Assembly (NCBI GenBank): GCA_944368945.1
Contig: CALVXH010000010.1
Location: 1-34,570 of the forward strand
Source: an uncultured Bacilli bacterium
GTDB lineage: Bacteria; Bacillota_I; Bacilli_A; RFN20; CAG-826
Direction: 5' to 3'
Length of the DNA stretch: 34,570 nt
Shown here: positions 1-8,376 of the stretch, piece after piece
Position numbering within the stretch: position 1 is the stretch's first letter
Layout of the letters: each line of letters starts with the position of its first letter
Notes under the pieces: model-generated
Told to the model about the DNA's origin: nothing
Seen by the model: the letters and a program-made list of their open reading frames with translations, nothing else
Database searches by the model: none
Position numbers and translations under genes: made by a program

Positions 1-1022
1 TTTATCAACAATTACTTACTTTTAGTGAAAATAACGTCACGCCATTTGTTGAAAAAGGCAAAATCAATCCTGAAATCTTTAAAAACAACTCAACACGTAA
101 TACTTCTGGAGAAATTTTAAATTTCTATCATGAATTATTGCCAAATTTAGTTGGTGGAAGTGCCGATGTTGCTGAAAGTGTAAAAACTAAACTTAAAAAT
201 GGTTCAACATGGGGGCCAACAAATAGAGCTGGTACCAATTTTAACTGGGGTATTAGAGAATTCTTTATGTCCGCAGCTGCAAATGGAATTTTATTACATG
301 GTGGCTTAAGAACATATACTGGTACATTCTTTGTTTTTGCTGATTATTGTAAAGCAGCAATTAGAATGAGTGCATTAGAAAAATTACCTCAAATTTATTT
401 ATTCTCTCACGACTCAATAGCTGTTGGAGAAGATGGACCAACTCATCAACCAATTGAACAACTTGCAATGTTAAGATCAATTCCTAATTTAAATGTCTTT
501 AGACCAGCAGATGCTAGAGAGACATTAGCAAGTTATAAATTAGCTCTTGAAAGTAAAGAAACACCTAGTGCAATCATTTTAACTAGACAAGAACTTCCTT
601 TATTGGATAATTCTAGTGAATTTGAAAAGGTAAAATGTGGTGCTTATATCATTTCACCTGAATCAACACATCGTAAGTTAGATTTCACATTAGTTGCTAG
701 TGGTAGTGAAGTTTCATTAGCTTTAGCAGCTAAAAAGATTTTATTCTCTTTAGGAATTAATACTAGAGTTGTATCTATGCCATGCTGTGAATTATTTGAC
801 AAAATGGATCATAAATATCAAGAAAGTGTCTTAGGAACAGATTATTCTTCAAGATTATATATTGAAATGAATTCTACATATGGCTTACATAAATATGCTA
901 GATACGTATTTGGTATTAATGAATTTGGCAAGAGTGGACCAGCAAAAGATGTTATCAAGTCATTTGGATTCACTCCAGAAAATATTGCTCGTATCGTAGA
1001 AAATGTTATTAAAGGTAGGTAA
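1..1022 (+). CDS. tkt: Transketolase, C-terminal part (5' truncated by window edge)
   Basis: This is the C-terminal ~340 residues of transketolase, the thiamine-diphosphate enzyme that moves two-carbon units between sugar phosphates in the non-oxidative pentose phosphate pathway. The frame is open from position 3 to the TAA at 1020-1022, so the start lies outside the window; a TTG at 138 is internal and not a real start. The pyrimidine-binding domain is recognisable by GGSADV, NWGIREFFM, the TYTGTFFVFADY segment and HDSIAVGEDGPTHQP, followed by NVFRPADARET. The C-terminal domain begins near LDFTLVASGSEVSLAL. It ends five bases before yqhY and may be co-transcribed with it. Identification is secure; only the N-terminal diphosphate-binding domain is missing. 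Confidence 0.96.
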   Translation, partial: YQQLLTFSENNVTPFVEKGKINPEIFKNNSTRNTSGEILNFYHELLPNLVGGSADVAESVKTKLKNGSTWGPTNRAGTNFNWGIREFFMSAAANGILLHGGLRTYTGTFFVFADYCKAAIRMSALEKLPQIYLFSHDSIAVGEDGPTHQPIEQLAMLRSIPNLNVFRPADARETLASYKLALESKETPSAIILTRQELPLLDNSSEFEKVKCGAYIISPESTHRKLDFTLVASGSEVSLALAAKKILFSLGINTRVVSMPCCELFDKMDHKYQESVLGTDYSSRLYIEMNSTYGLHKYARYVFGINEFGKSGPAKDVIKSFGFTPENIARIVENVIKGR

Positions 1023-1026
1023 TTAT

Positions 1027-1347
1027 ATGGCTAGATATATTTATTTAGAACATTATAGTGCTGATGGTGGGAAGCTTGGATTATCAGATAAAGTTTTTTC
1101 TCAATTAGCAAAACACTCAATCAAAACAATTAAAGAGATTGTTAGAGATAAAAATACAATTGTTCAAGCTGCAATTAGAAACAATACCGTTAACTATAAA
1201 ATTGTTGTTTATGTTAAAAAAGGTATTAATAAAGACAATATTAAAGACAAATTAGAAGAAAGAATTACTAACTCACTTTTATTGACATGTGAAACAGTAC
1301 CTGTTGAAATGAACATTAAAGTAGTAGAAAAATCAATTGAGGCTTAA
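1027..1347 (+). CDS. yqhY: Asp23/Gls24 (DUF322) family protein, YqhY-like
   Basis: A 106-residue protein of the Asp23/Gls24 family. The middle has the family's pattern: a helix (SIKTIKEIVRDKN), a beta pair ending NYKIVVYVKKGIN, and a C-terminal helix and strand ending PVEMNIKVVEKS. Start choice: the ATG at 1027 follows the purine-rich AAAGGTAGG; an in-frame ATG at 1003 lies inside tkt and is less likely. Position directly before nusB is the B. subtilis arrangement, where YqhY sits in accB-accC-yqhY-nusB and has been linked to control of acetyl-CoA carboxylase. Here accBC is not beside it, so the retained role is unclear. No membrane segment or signal peptide is seen. Family assignment is good; the biochemical role is inference. 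Confidence 0.8.
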   Translation: MARYIYLEHYSADGGKLGLSDKVFSQLAKHSIKTIKEIVRDKNTIVQAAIRNNTVNYKIVVYVKKGINKDNIKDKLEERITNSLLLTCETVPVEMNIKVVEKSIEA

Positions 1348-1348
1348 T

Positions 1349-1807
1349 ATGGCTAGAGAAATTAATCGTGCTAAAGTACATGAAATTGCTATTCAATTGA
1401 TGTACTCATTTTTAATGCTTGAAGAAACTGGCAATACAATAAATTTTGAAGAATCAATTTCTAATGCATGTGATGCTCCATATGAAGAATGTGATATTTA
1501 TTTAAAGGATGTTTTACTTTGCTGTTTAAAGCATCAAAATGAAATAATTAAATATGTATCAACATATCTTAAAAATTGGGAATTCCATAGATTGAATTTG
1601 GTTATTCAAGCAATCTTTATTGTTAGCATTGCTGAATTTTACTTTGTAGAAGAAAAGGTTGATAAAGCTATTATCATTAATAACGCTGTTAAATTTGCAA
1701 AGAAATTTGGCGATGGTGGCGAAAAAGATTACAAATATGTAAATGCGATATTACAAAATTGTTTAAAAGATGGAAATGCAGAATTGTTACTCGGTAACGC
1801 AAATTAA
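1349..1807 (+). CDS. nusB: Transcription antitermination factor NusB
   Basis: A 152-residue all-helical protein matching NusB, which pairs with NusE (S10) on boxA RNA to promote antitermination and correct processing of rRNA transcripts. Supporting segments are the N-terminal REINRAKVHEIAIQLMYSF helix and the C-terminal stretch KAIIINNAVKFAKKFG followed by KDYKYVNAIL, corresponding to the family's INEAV..AKkyg...ykFVNGiL signature. The ATG at 1349 lies one base after the yqhY stop (TAATATGG), suggesting translational coupling; a TTG 12 bases upstream is less likely. The 3' end overlaps xseA by 38 bases. folD, which sits between nusB and xseA in many Firmicutes, is absent. Confidence 0.9.
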   Translation: MAREINRAKVHEIAIQLMYSFLMLEETGNTINFEESISNACDAPYEECDIYLKDVLLCCLKHQNEIIKYVSTYLKNWEFHRLNLVIQAIFIVSIAEFYFVEEKVDKAIIINNAVKFAKKFGDGGEKDYKYVNAILQNCLKDGNAELLLGNAN

Positions 1808-2972
1808 CGAATTAGTTAAAAGTGTTTTTGATAATATTCCCCTTTTTAATAAAATAACTTTAAAAGGGGAAATATCAAATTATCGTGGCAGAAACAAGTC
1901 TGGCCATCTTTATTTTTCTTTAAAGGACGATAAATGTTCAATAAACGCTGTTATATTCAAATTTGACTCATATTCTTTAGATTTTGAGCCTAAAAACGGC
2001 GATGAAGTAATAGTTACTGGCTCAATTAGTAGTTATCCTCCAAGCGGAACTTATCAAATTATTTGTAGATCGATGTCGCTTTATGGCAAAGGTTTACAAT
2101 TATTAAAGAAGCAAGCCCTAAAAGAAAAGCTTTATAAAGAAGGTATTTTTGACGCATCACATAAAAAGGAAATACCATCTTTTCCAGAAAATATTGCTAT
2201 TATAACTGGTAAAAATAGTGCTGCAGCTAAAGATTTCGAATTTAATTTATTAAGAAGATTCCCTCTTGTTAATATAAAAATATTCTATTCTTTAGTGCAA
2301 GGCGTGGAAGCACCAAAAGATTTAATTAAAAATCTTTCTTTAGCAATTAATAGTAATCCTGATGTTATTATAATTGGTAGAGGTGGTGGCTCCGAAGATG
2401 ATTTAGAGGCCTTTGATAACGAAGAGCTTGTTTTAGCTATTTATAAATGTAATATTCCTATTATTAGTGCTGTTGGACATGAAATAAATCAATCTTTGTG
2501 TGATTTAGTTGCTGATAAATACGCTTCAACACCTACAGGTGCATGTGAAATAGCTGTTCCTGATATAAATGATATATTAGAAGATCTTAAACAATATAAT
2601 TCCTTATTAAAGACTAGTATAACTAGATTAATTTCATCTAAAGAAAACGCTTTATTAAGATTAAAAAATGAAGAGTGTTTAACTAATATTGAAAATGTAT
2701 TTGGTATTTATCAAGAGAAGATTAATGCTTTTAAAGAGAGGCTTTATTCATCTTTAAACTATAAGATAAGCACATGTAGTAAACAAATTGAATATTTAGC
2801 TCATTCTTTAGAATTAGTTAATCCAACAAATATATTAAAAAAAGGTTTTACTATTACCTATCTCGATAATGGAAAAATTTTAAAATCTAAAGAAGATGTA
2901 CATGATAACTCTATAGTTAAAACTAAAGTAGTAGATGGAATAATAGAATCAATAGTTAAGGAGAAGAAATAA
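1770..2972 (+). CDS. xseA: Exodeoxyribonuclease VII large subunit XseA
   Basis: Large subunit of exonuclease VII, the ATP-independent nuclease that degrades single-stranded DNA from both ends. The N-terminal OB-fold is visible (ITLKGEISNYRGRNKSGHLY, then FSLKDDKCSINAVIFK and GDEVIVTGSISSYPPSGTYQ). The catalytic domain carries IAIITGKNSAAAKDF, IIIGRGGGSEDDLEAFD and ISAVGHEINQSLCDLVADK, followed by ASTPTGACE. The C-terminal helical region ends with NPTNILKKGFTIT. At 400 residues it is shorter than the ~450 usual, mainly in the coiled-coil segment that carries the small subunits. The start overlaps nusB by 38 bases; an ATG at 1776 is an alternative. The stop overlaps the xseB start (TAATG), as expected for a coupled complex. 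Confidence 0.94.
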   Translation: MEMQNCYSVTQINELVKSVFDNIPLFNKITLKGEISNYRGRNKSGHLYFSLKDDKCSINAVIFKFDSYSLDFEPKNGDEVIVTGSISSYPPSGTYQIICRSMSLYGKGLQLLKKQALKEKLYKEGIFDASHKKEIPSFPENIAIITGKNSAAAKDFEFNLLRRFPLVNIKIFYSLVQGVEAPKDLIKNLSLAINSNPDVIIIGRGGGSEDDLEAFDNEELVLAIYKCNIPIISAVGHEINQSLCDLVADKYASTPTGACEIAVPDINDILEDLKQYNSLLKTSITRLISSKENALLRLKNEECLTNIENVFGIYQEKINAFKERLYSSLNYKISTCSKQIEYLAHSLELVNPTNILKKGFTITYLDNGKILKSKEDVHDNSIVKTKVVDGIIESIVKEKK

Positions 2973-3163
2973 TGGCTGAAAAGAAAAAACTTACCTTTGA
3001 AGAAAAGATGGAAAAATTAACAAATATTGTTAAAGAAATTGATAGTGGTGAACTTGATTTAGACAAAAGTTTAGCTCTTTATGACGAAGCTCAAAAATTA
3101 ATTAAAGATCTTAGTGATACAATCGAAAAAGCTAAAGAAAAAATCAATAAAGTAGATAATTAG
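2972..3163 (+). CDS. xseB: Exodeoxyribonuclease VII small subunit XseB
   Basis: A 63-residue helical hairpin protein matching the XseB family (LTFEEKMEKLTNIVKEID, then SGELDLDKSLALYDEAQKL). Several copies bind the XseA helical stalk in exonuclease VII. The start overlaps the xseA stop as TAATG and is preceded by a clear AAGGAG ribosome binding site. The stop codon TAG at 3161-3163 lies inside the first perfect unit of an 11-bp periodic repeat that continues up to the dinB start codon. Length and charge are typical for the family. Confidence 0.92.
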   Translation: MAEKKKLTFEEKMEKLTNIVKEIDSGELDLDKSLALYDEAQKLIKDLSDTIEKAKEKINKVDN

Positions 3164-3192
3164 TAATTATTTAGTAGTATTTTAGTGATAAA
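3149..3192 (+). repeat. 11-bp periodic TAGTA array A (xseB stop to dinB start)
   Basis: Four units start at 3149, 3160, 3171 and 3182, exactly 11 bp apart. Units 2 and 3 read TTAGTAATTAT and TTAGTAGTATT; unit 4 is TTAGTGATAAA; unit 1 is degenerate (AAAGTAGATAA). The xseB stop codon TAG is the TAG of unit 2, and the dinB ATG follows unit 4 with no gap. The same arrangement recurs at 8922, 12205 and 18197. Function unknown. Confidence 0.75.
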
Positions 3193-4401
3193 ATGGCAAA
3201 AATCATATTACATATCGATTTAAATCAGTTCTTTGTTAGATGTGAAGAAATTAAAAATCCACTCTTAATTGGCAAAGCTGTAGCCGTTGGAGGCGAAGGA
3301 AGGCGTGGAATAATTTCAACCTGTTCATATAAAGCACGTGAGTATGGAATTCATTCTGGTATGCCAACTTTCCAGGCTAAGATGCTTTGTAAGGATTTAA
3401 TTATTTGCCGTGGCGATTATAAATATTACGAATTAATGTCTAAAGAATTTATTAATTATGTCAGAAAATATACATTAAAAATTGAACAAGTGTCTATCGA
3501 TGAATGTTATTGTGATATGACTGATGTTTTTAATAAATTTAAAAATAAATCATTCATCGAAATAGTTCGTAAACTTCAAAATGGCTTATTTAATGAAACA
3601 AAGTTAAAGTGCTCAATTGGAATAGCTCCAACTAAGTTTTTAGCGAAAATGGGTTCAGATTATAAAAAGCCAATGGGTATAACTGTAATTAGAAAACGTG
3701 ACATTCAAAATATTCTATTCCCACTAAGCATTGAAAAATATTATGGAATTGGTAAAAAGACCGCTCCAAAACTCCAAAGAGTAGGAATAAATACTATTGG
3801 TGATCTTTATTTTGCTATAAAAAGTGGCAATGAAGATATTAGTAATTTCTTTGGAAAATTTAAAGAAGATATTATTAATCAATTAGAAGGCAATTCTAAT
3901 GATGAAGTGTATTCATCGTTTGATTATGCTAAATCAATTGGTATGACTAGAACATTAGATTATGACACAAACGAAAAAAACTATATCCGCCAATTTTATT
4001 TAAGACTTGTAAATAATGTCATAGATAGTTTCTTAAAAGAAAATATGCTTTGTAAGACGATTCAAGTAACTTTTAAAGATGCTAATTGTGAAACAGGGTT
4101 TAAAACAAATACTGTTTCTAAGTCGTTTAAGGATTATACGAATTCAAAAGAGTTAATTCACGATGAAGCACTTAAGCTATTTGAATCATCTTATAATGGT
4201 GAAATTATACGTTTAATTGGTTTTACGTTAAAAAACTTAGTTCCTAAGCATGATGTGAAAGTGCAAATGACTTTTGATAATTACGAAAGGCATGAAGAAG
4301 AAAATAAAACGCAACTTTTAATAAATAAATTAAATAGAGAAACTAAGAAAAATACTTTTATGAGATTAAGTGATCTTAAGGATTTTAAAAATGGACATTA
4401 A
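3193..4401 (+). CDS. dinB: Y-family DNA polymerase IV (DinB-like)
   Basis: A 402-residue Y-family translesion polymerase. Metal-binding residues are in place: Asp9 in HIDLNQFF and Asp103/Glu104 in the SIDECYCD motif. STCSYKAREYGIHSGMP and the CSIGIAPTKFLAKMGSDYKKP segment match the palm and fingers of DinB. A helix-hairpin-helix follows (YYGIGKKTAPKLQRVGINTI), then the little-finger domain to residue ~390. The C terminus ends in LKDFKNGH and I do not see the usual QLxLF beta-clamp motif. There is no Shine-Dalgarno sequence before the ATG; the start abuts the 11-bp repeat array. The 3' end overlaps xerD by 11 bases. The branch (DinB versus UvrX-like PolY2) is uncertain. Confidence 0.9.
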   Translation: MAKIILHIDLNQFFVRCEEIKNPLLIGKAVAVGGEGRRGIISTCSYKAREYGIHSGMPTFQAKMLCKDLIICRGDYKYYELMSKEFINYVRKYTLKIEQVSIDECYCDMTDVFNKFKNKSFIEIVRKLQNGLFNETKLKCSIGIAPTKFLAKMGSDYKKPMGITVIRKRDIQNILFPLSIEKYYGIGKKTAPKLQRVGINTIGDLYFAIKSGNEDISNFFGKFKEDIINQLEGNSNDEVYSSFDYAKSIGMTRTLDYDTNEKNYIRQFYLRLVNNVIDSFLKENMLCKTIQVTFKDANCETGFKTNTVSKSFKDYTNSKELIHDEALKLFESSYNGEIIRLIGFTLKNLVPKHDVKVQMTFDNYERHEEENKTQLLINKLNRETKKNTFMRLSDLKDFKNGH

Positions 4402-5275
4402 TGAAGCTATTAAAAAATACTTTTATTATCTTCAATTTGAAAAAGGGCTATCTGAAATTACTTTAATCGACTATAAAGATGACTTTAAATCCTTTTTTAA
4501 GTATTTTCCATATATTGATAAGACAAGTTTCCTTTCTGAAGATATATTAATTGAATATACCTTTAAAATGTCATTAGATAATTTAAAGACAAGTTCGATA
4601 GATCGAAGAATATCAACTTTAAGAAATTTCTTTTTATTTTTAGAAAAAGAAGAAATAGAAAAAAATCTTATTAAAAATGATATTGAAAGAATTAATAAAG
4701 AAAAAAGATTACCTGTTTATTTATCTCAAGAAGAAGTAAAAATACTATTAAACACTCCTGATGTATCTTCTATAAAAGGAATAATAGAAAAAGTTGTCTT
4801 AAATTTATTATATTTTTGTGGTTTAAGAGTATCTGAATTAGTTACTTTAAAGCTTAAAGATATAAATGTTGAAGAAAAAATAATTAAAGTTATTGGCAAA
4901 GGGAGCGTAGAACGTATTATTCCTATTAGAGAAGAAGCTCTTGATTTTATTAATCTATATATTAAAGAGTATAGAAATAAACACAATTTCTTAAATAGTA
5001 AGTATTTGTTAATAAATACTCATGGAAATCCTTTATCTAGGCAATCAATTTATGCAATCGTTAAAAGTGTTTCTATAAAAGCAAAAATTAATAAAAACAT
5101 CCATCCTCATACCTTACGTCATTCGTTTGCTACTCATCTACTTGAAAATGGTGCAGAGATTAGAGCAGTACAAGAAATGTTAGGTCATTCTAAGATTTCA
5201 ACAACTCAAATATATACACATTTGAGTGAAAAAAAGCTAAAACAGGCATATGATTTGTTCTGGAAGGATGAATAA
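4391..5275 (+). CDS. xerD: Site-specific tyrosine recombinase XerD
   Basis: A 294-residue tyrosine recombinase with an N-terminal SAM-like core-binding domain (residues ~1-90) and a complete catalytic domain: Arg146 (CGLRVSEL), Lys170 (IGKGSVER), His240 and Arg243 (HPHTLRHSFATHLL), His266 (LGHSK) and nucleophile Tyr275 (IYTH). It resolves chromosome dimers at dif together with its partner or alone. The ATG at 4391 is chosen because AAGGA precedes it; a GTG at 4370 would extend into dinB further. xerD followed by deoB is the B. subtilis order (xerD-deoB-punA), which supports XerD over an integrase. No punA follows here. Confidence 0.9.
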   Translation: MDINEAIKKYFYYLQFEKGLSEITLIDYKDDFKSFFKYFPYIDKTSFLSEDILIEYTFKMSLDNLKTSSIDRRISTLRNFFLFLEKEEIEKNLIKNDIERINKEKRLPVYLSQEEVKILLNTPDVSSIKGIIEKVVLNLLYFCGLRVSELVTLKLKDINVEEKIIKVIGKGSVERIIPIREEALDFINLYIKEYRNKHNFLNSKYLLINTHGNPLSRQSIYAIVKSVSIKAKINKNIHPHTLRHSFATHLLENGAEIRAVQEMLGHSKISTTQIYTHLSEKKLKQAYDLFWKDE

Positions 5276-5301
5276 TATAAAATTCTAGAGAGGTATTATT
5301 T

Positions 5302-6519
5302 ATGAAGAAATATTCAAGAATATTTGTTATTGTTATGGATAGTCTTGGCATCGGACATGCTAAAGACGCATTCAAATTTCATCAAGTTGGTAATGTAAGC
5401 GATGAAGGCGCAAATACTTTTAAACATATCGCTGACAATTATCCTACAGTTTTAAATATTCCAACTCTTGAATCTTTAGGAATTGGCGAAATTGATGTAA
5501 TTAAAGGTATTAAGTCATCATTAGATCACAAAAATAGTTATTGTGTACGTTTAAATGAAGCAAGTAATGGGAAAGATACCATGACTGGGCACTGGGAAAT
5601 GATGGGAGTATTAACTACTAAGCCATTTCAAACATTTACTGATACAGGATTTCCTAAAGAATTAATTGATGAATTAGAAAAGAGAACTGGTCATAAAGTA
5701 ATTGGTAACTGTGCAGCAAGTGGTACAGAAATCTTAGCTAAATTAGGCGAAGAGCAAATTAAGACAAATAGTATTATTGTTTATACAAGTAGTGACTCTG
5801 TTTTACAAATCTGTGGCCATGAAAAATATATGGGTCTTGATGAATTATATCGTTGTTGTGAAATCGCTCGTGACTTGTGTATGAGACCTGAATGGTTCGT
5901 TGGTAGAGTAATTGCTAGACCATACATTGGCGAAGACAGTAAATCATTTAAAAGAACATCTAATAGACATGACTATGCAGTATCACCAAGTGGTGAAACC
6001 GCAATGGATATTTTAAAAGCTAATAACTTTACTGTAAGTTGTGTTGGAAAAATTAATGATATATTTAATGGAGTAGGTGTTACTGAAACAGTTCACACAA
6101 CATCTAATTCAGATGGAATGACTAAAACTATTGCTATTGCAAAAAGTGATACATTTAAGGAAGGATTGTGCTTTGTAAATCTTGTTGAATTCGATAGTGA
6201 ATTTGGACATAGAAGAAATGTTTTGGGATACGGCAAAGCAATTGAAACTTTTGATAAAGAATTAAAAGATTTAATTAATTCATTAAAAGACGATGATTTA
6301 TTAATGATTACAGCTGATCATGGTAATGATCCTACATGGGCTGGAACCGACCATACTAGAGAAAAAGTACCTCTATTAATTTATTCAAAATCAATCAAAG
6401 ATGGAAGAAAACTAGAAGATCGTGACTCATTTGGCGATATTGGTGCTACAATTTTAGAGAACTTTGGTCTTAAACCTAGTGAAAAAATGATTGGAAAAAC
6501 AATCAAAGAAGTATTTTAA
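5302..6519 (+). CDS. deoB: Phosphopentomutase DeoB
   Basis: A 405-residue alkaline-phosphatase-superfamily mutase that interconverts (deoxy)ribose 1-phosphate and 5-phosphate, feeding nucleoside sugar into the pentose phosphate pathway. Metal- and phosphate-binding motifs are present: VIVMDSLGIGHAKDA at the N terminus, NGKDTMTGHWEMMG with the phosphorylated threonine, and TADHGNDPTW followed by DHTREKVPLL at the C terminus. The cap domain contains FVGRVIARPY. A GAGAGG ribosome binding site lies before the ATG. It sits 26 bases downstream of xerD. Its presence with cdd elsewhere in the window implies nucleoside salvage. Confidence 0.96.
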   Translation: MKKYSRIFVIVMDSLGIGHAKDAFKFHQVGNVSDEGANTFKHIADNYPTVLNIPTLESLGIGEIDVIKGIKSSLDHKNSYCVRLNEASNGKDTMTGHWEMMGVLTTKPFQTFTDTGFPKELIDELEKRTGHKVIGNCAASGTEILAKLGEEQIKTNSIIVYTSSDSVLQICGHEKYMGLDELYRCCEIARDLCMRPEWFVGRVIARPYIGEDSKSFKRTSNRHDYAVSPSGETAMDILKANNFTVSCVGKINDIFNGVGVTETVHTTSNSDGMTKTIAIAKSDTFKEGLCFVNLVEFDSEFGHRRNVLGYGKAIETFDKELKDLINSLKDDDLLMITADHGNDPTWAGTDHTREKVPLLIYSKSIKDGRKLEDRDSFGDIGATILENFGLKPSEKMIGKTIKEVF

Positions 6520-6548
6520 ATTTTATATTAATCTTAAGGAAGGTAACT

Positions 6549-7535
6549 ATGAAACTAAATTTAATTAAATTAGGTAGCTTTTTACTTGCAGCAATTGCAA
6601 TTACTTCATGTTCAACTGGTAGTAATCAAGAAGATTTATCATTTAATGGAAAATATCTAATAATGCCAAGTGGAGCACCTACATTAGGTACTTATAAATT
6701 AATCACGGAAGGGAAAGTTGACGTATTAACTGATGCTACAAATATTCCTGCTCAATTAAGTAAAGGTGATTATCCTTTTGTAGTATTTGATTCAACAAAG
6801 GCTGTTACATTATTAAAAAATCAAGGAGAAAATGCTAAATATTCATTTGTTAAGATGATTACAGGTGGTAATTTCCATTTATTTGCATTTAATAAAACGG
6901 AAGAGGACGCCACAAATTTAACTATAACTAGTGAAGATAATGTATATGGTTTTCAAGAAAACAATACTCCAGATATGCTATTTAAAACTATTTATAAGGA
7001 TGCTGATGGATGCGATGTCTATTTGGACTCAATTTCCTCATTAAGAGACACCTTATTAACAATGACTGCTGATTATAAAATTAATGGTGAAGTAGTAGAT
7101 TATGCTGTAGTAGCTGAACCAGCTGCAACTGCAATTAAAACTAATCTCACTAAAAAAGGCATAAAATTAGTTGATATTAATTTACAAACAGAATTAAAAA
7201 AAGTAACAACATGGGACAAAGACTATATTCCTCAAGCTGGCTTATTTGTTAGAAATGATGTTTCTAAAGATAGTGATTTATATAAAACTGTATTAAGCGA
7301 AATAAATTCATCAATTTCTTTAGCATTATCTAAACCTGGAGATGTAAAAAACGCTTTATTAAGTGCTTATGATAATGATGATAGTAAAGTAACTTCAAAT
7401 TTTGGCTTCTCATCAAGCGTTTTAGAAGGAGTACAAGGTAGCGATGGATCAAAAAACGGTTTTGGCATCGTTCCTAATGATGTTACATTTACAGTTGAAG
7501 AAATTACTTCTTTTAATGGTTTATTAGCTAAATAA
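6549..7535 (+). CDS. ABC importer substrate-binding lipoprotein (SsuA/THI5-like fold)
   Basis: A 328-residue lipoprotein. The signal peptide is clear: basic MKLNLIK, a hydrophobic core, and lipobox ITSC with Cys21 as the lipidated residue. After it, residues ~30-130 resemble periplasmic-binding proteins of the NMT1/THI5/SsuA type (LIMPSGAPTLGTYKL, then EGKVDVLTDATNIPAQL and GDYPFVVFDS). A strong AAGGAAGG ribosome binding site precedes the ATG. The permease follows 17 bases later, so the pair forms a transporter unit, but no ATPase gene is next to it. Substrate cannot be assigned: sulfonate, thiamine precursor and other small organic molecules are all possible for this fold. Class assignment is good, ligand unknown. 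Confidence 0.82.
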   Translation: MKLNLIKLGSFLLAAIAITSCSTGSNQEDLSFNGKYLIMPSGAPTLGTYKLITEGKVDVLTDATNIPAQLSKGDYPFVVFDSTKAVTLLKNQGENAKYSFVKMITGGNFHLFAFNKTEEDATNLTITSEDNVYGFQENNTPDMLFKTIYKDADGCDVYLDSISSLRDTLLTMTADYKINGEVVDYAVVAEPAATAIKTNLTKKGIKLVDINLQTELKKVTTWDKDYIPQAGLFVRNDVSKDSDLYKTVLSEINSSISLALSKPGDVKNALLSAYDNDDSKVTSNFGFSSSVLEGVQGSDGSKNGFGIVPNDVTFTVEEITSFNGLLAK

Positions 7536-7552
7536 ATATTAAAATATACTTT

Positions 7553-8326
7553 ATGAAAGGAATTAAATCATTCATAAAGAAGAATAAAAGATTCCTAATT
7601 GAACTTTTAGGAATTTTTTTCTTATTTGCTGTTTATGAATTAGTAGCTTTATTTATACACGATAATTTAATATTTCCCGATTTAAATCATCTTTTTAGTG
7701 CTTTAATAGATACTTTAAAAGTGGAATCAACTTATAGTGCATTTGGATATTCATTAATTAGAACTTTTGTAGCTATTATTTTTTCGTTTGTATTCGCTTT
7801 TATTTTAGGAACGATAGCTGGTTATTTTAAAAGTTTTCGTTATTTTATTACTCCATTAGTTAATTTAATGAAATTAGTTCCTACTCCATGCATTGTATTT
7901 ATTATATTTTTATTATTTTTTAATGAATTAGAAGTAGGATCGTTTATCGTTACATTTATTGTTATTTTCCCAATTATGTATGAATCATTTATTGCTGGGC
8001 ACGATAATATTCCTGATTCAATTAAAATGTCTTTAAGATTAGAAGGCTACTATAAAAGTAAATCATTCTTTAAAGTTATATTACCTGAAACATTCCCATT
8101 TTTATTATTAGGATTAACAAATTCAGTAGCTTTAGGCATCAAAGTTTCAATTATGAGTGAAATTTTACTTGGATCACCTAGAATTTGGGGAATTGGACGA
8201 TTAATTTATGTTTTTAGAATAAATTCAGATTATGCAAAGATGTTTGCTATCATCTTTTTAGTCGTAATTGTATTCTTAATAATTGATTTTATAATGACTC
8301 TAATAAAAAAATTAATAAAAATATAG
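7553..8326 (+). CDS. ABC transporter permease (SsuC/TauC/ThiX type)
   Basis: A 257-residue inner-membrane permease with about six hydrophobic segments (for example LIELLGIFFLFAVYELVAL, IIFSFVFAFILGTIAGY and FAIIFLVVIVFLIIDFIMTL). The coupling loop that contacts the ATPase is visible as SLRLEGYYKSKSFFKVILPE, the EAA-type motif, followed by FPFLLLGLTNSVALGIKVS. Start: the ATG at 7553 has only a weak ribosome binding site, so coupling to the upstream lipoprotein gene is likely. The intact EAA loop indicates it still works with an ATPase, which must be encoded elsewhere because the downstream gene is unrelated. Confidence 0.85.
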   Translation: MKGIKSFIKKNKRFLIELLGIFFLFAVYELVALFIHDNLIFPDLNHLFSALIDTLKVESTYSAFGYSLIRTFVAIIFSFVFAFILGTIAGYFKSFRYFITPLVNLMKLVPTPCIVFIIFLLFFNELEVGSFIVTFIVIFPIMYESFIAGHDNIPDSIKMSLRLEGYYKSKSFFKVILPETFPFLLLGLTNSVALGIKVSIMSEILLGSPRIWGIGRLIYVFRINSDYAKMFAIIFLVVIVFLIIDFIMTLIKKLIKI

Positions 8327-8376
8327 AAATAAATGATAAATAACTAGTGTTGTTTCTTTTGAAAGGAGATTTTAAG

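Noticed and set aside
138-1022. Transketolase starting at the TTG at 138
   Set aside because: The frame is open to the window edge and the protein upstream of 138 continues transketolase-like sequence, so it is a truncated gene and not a start.
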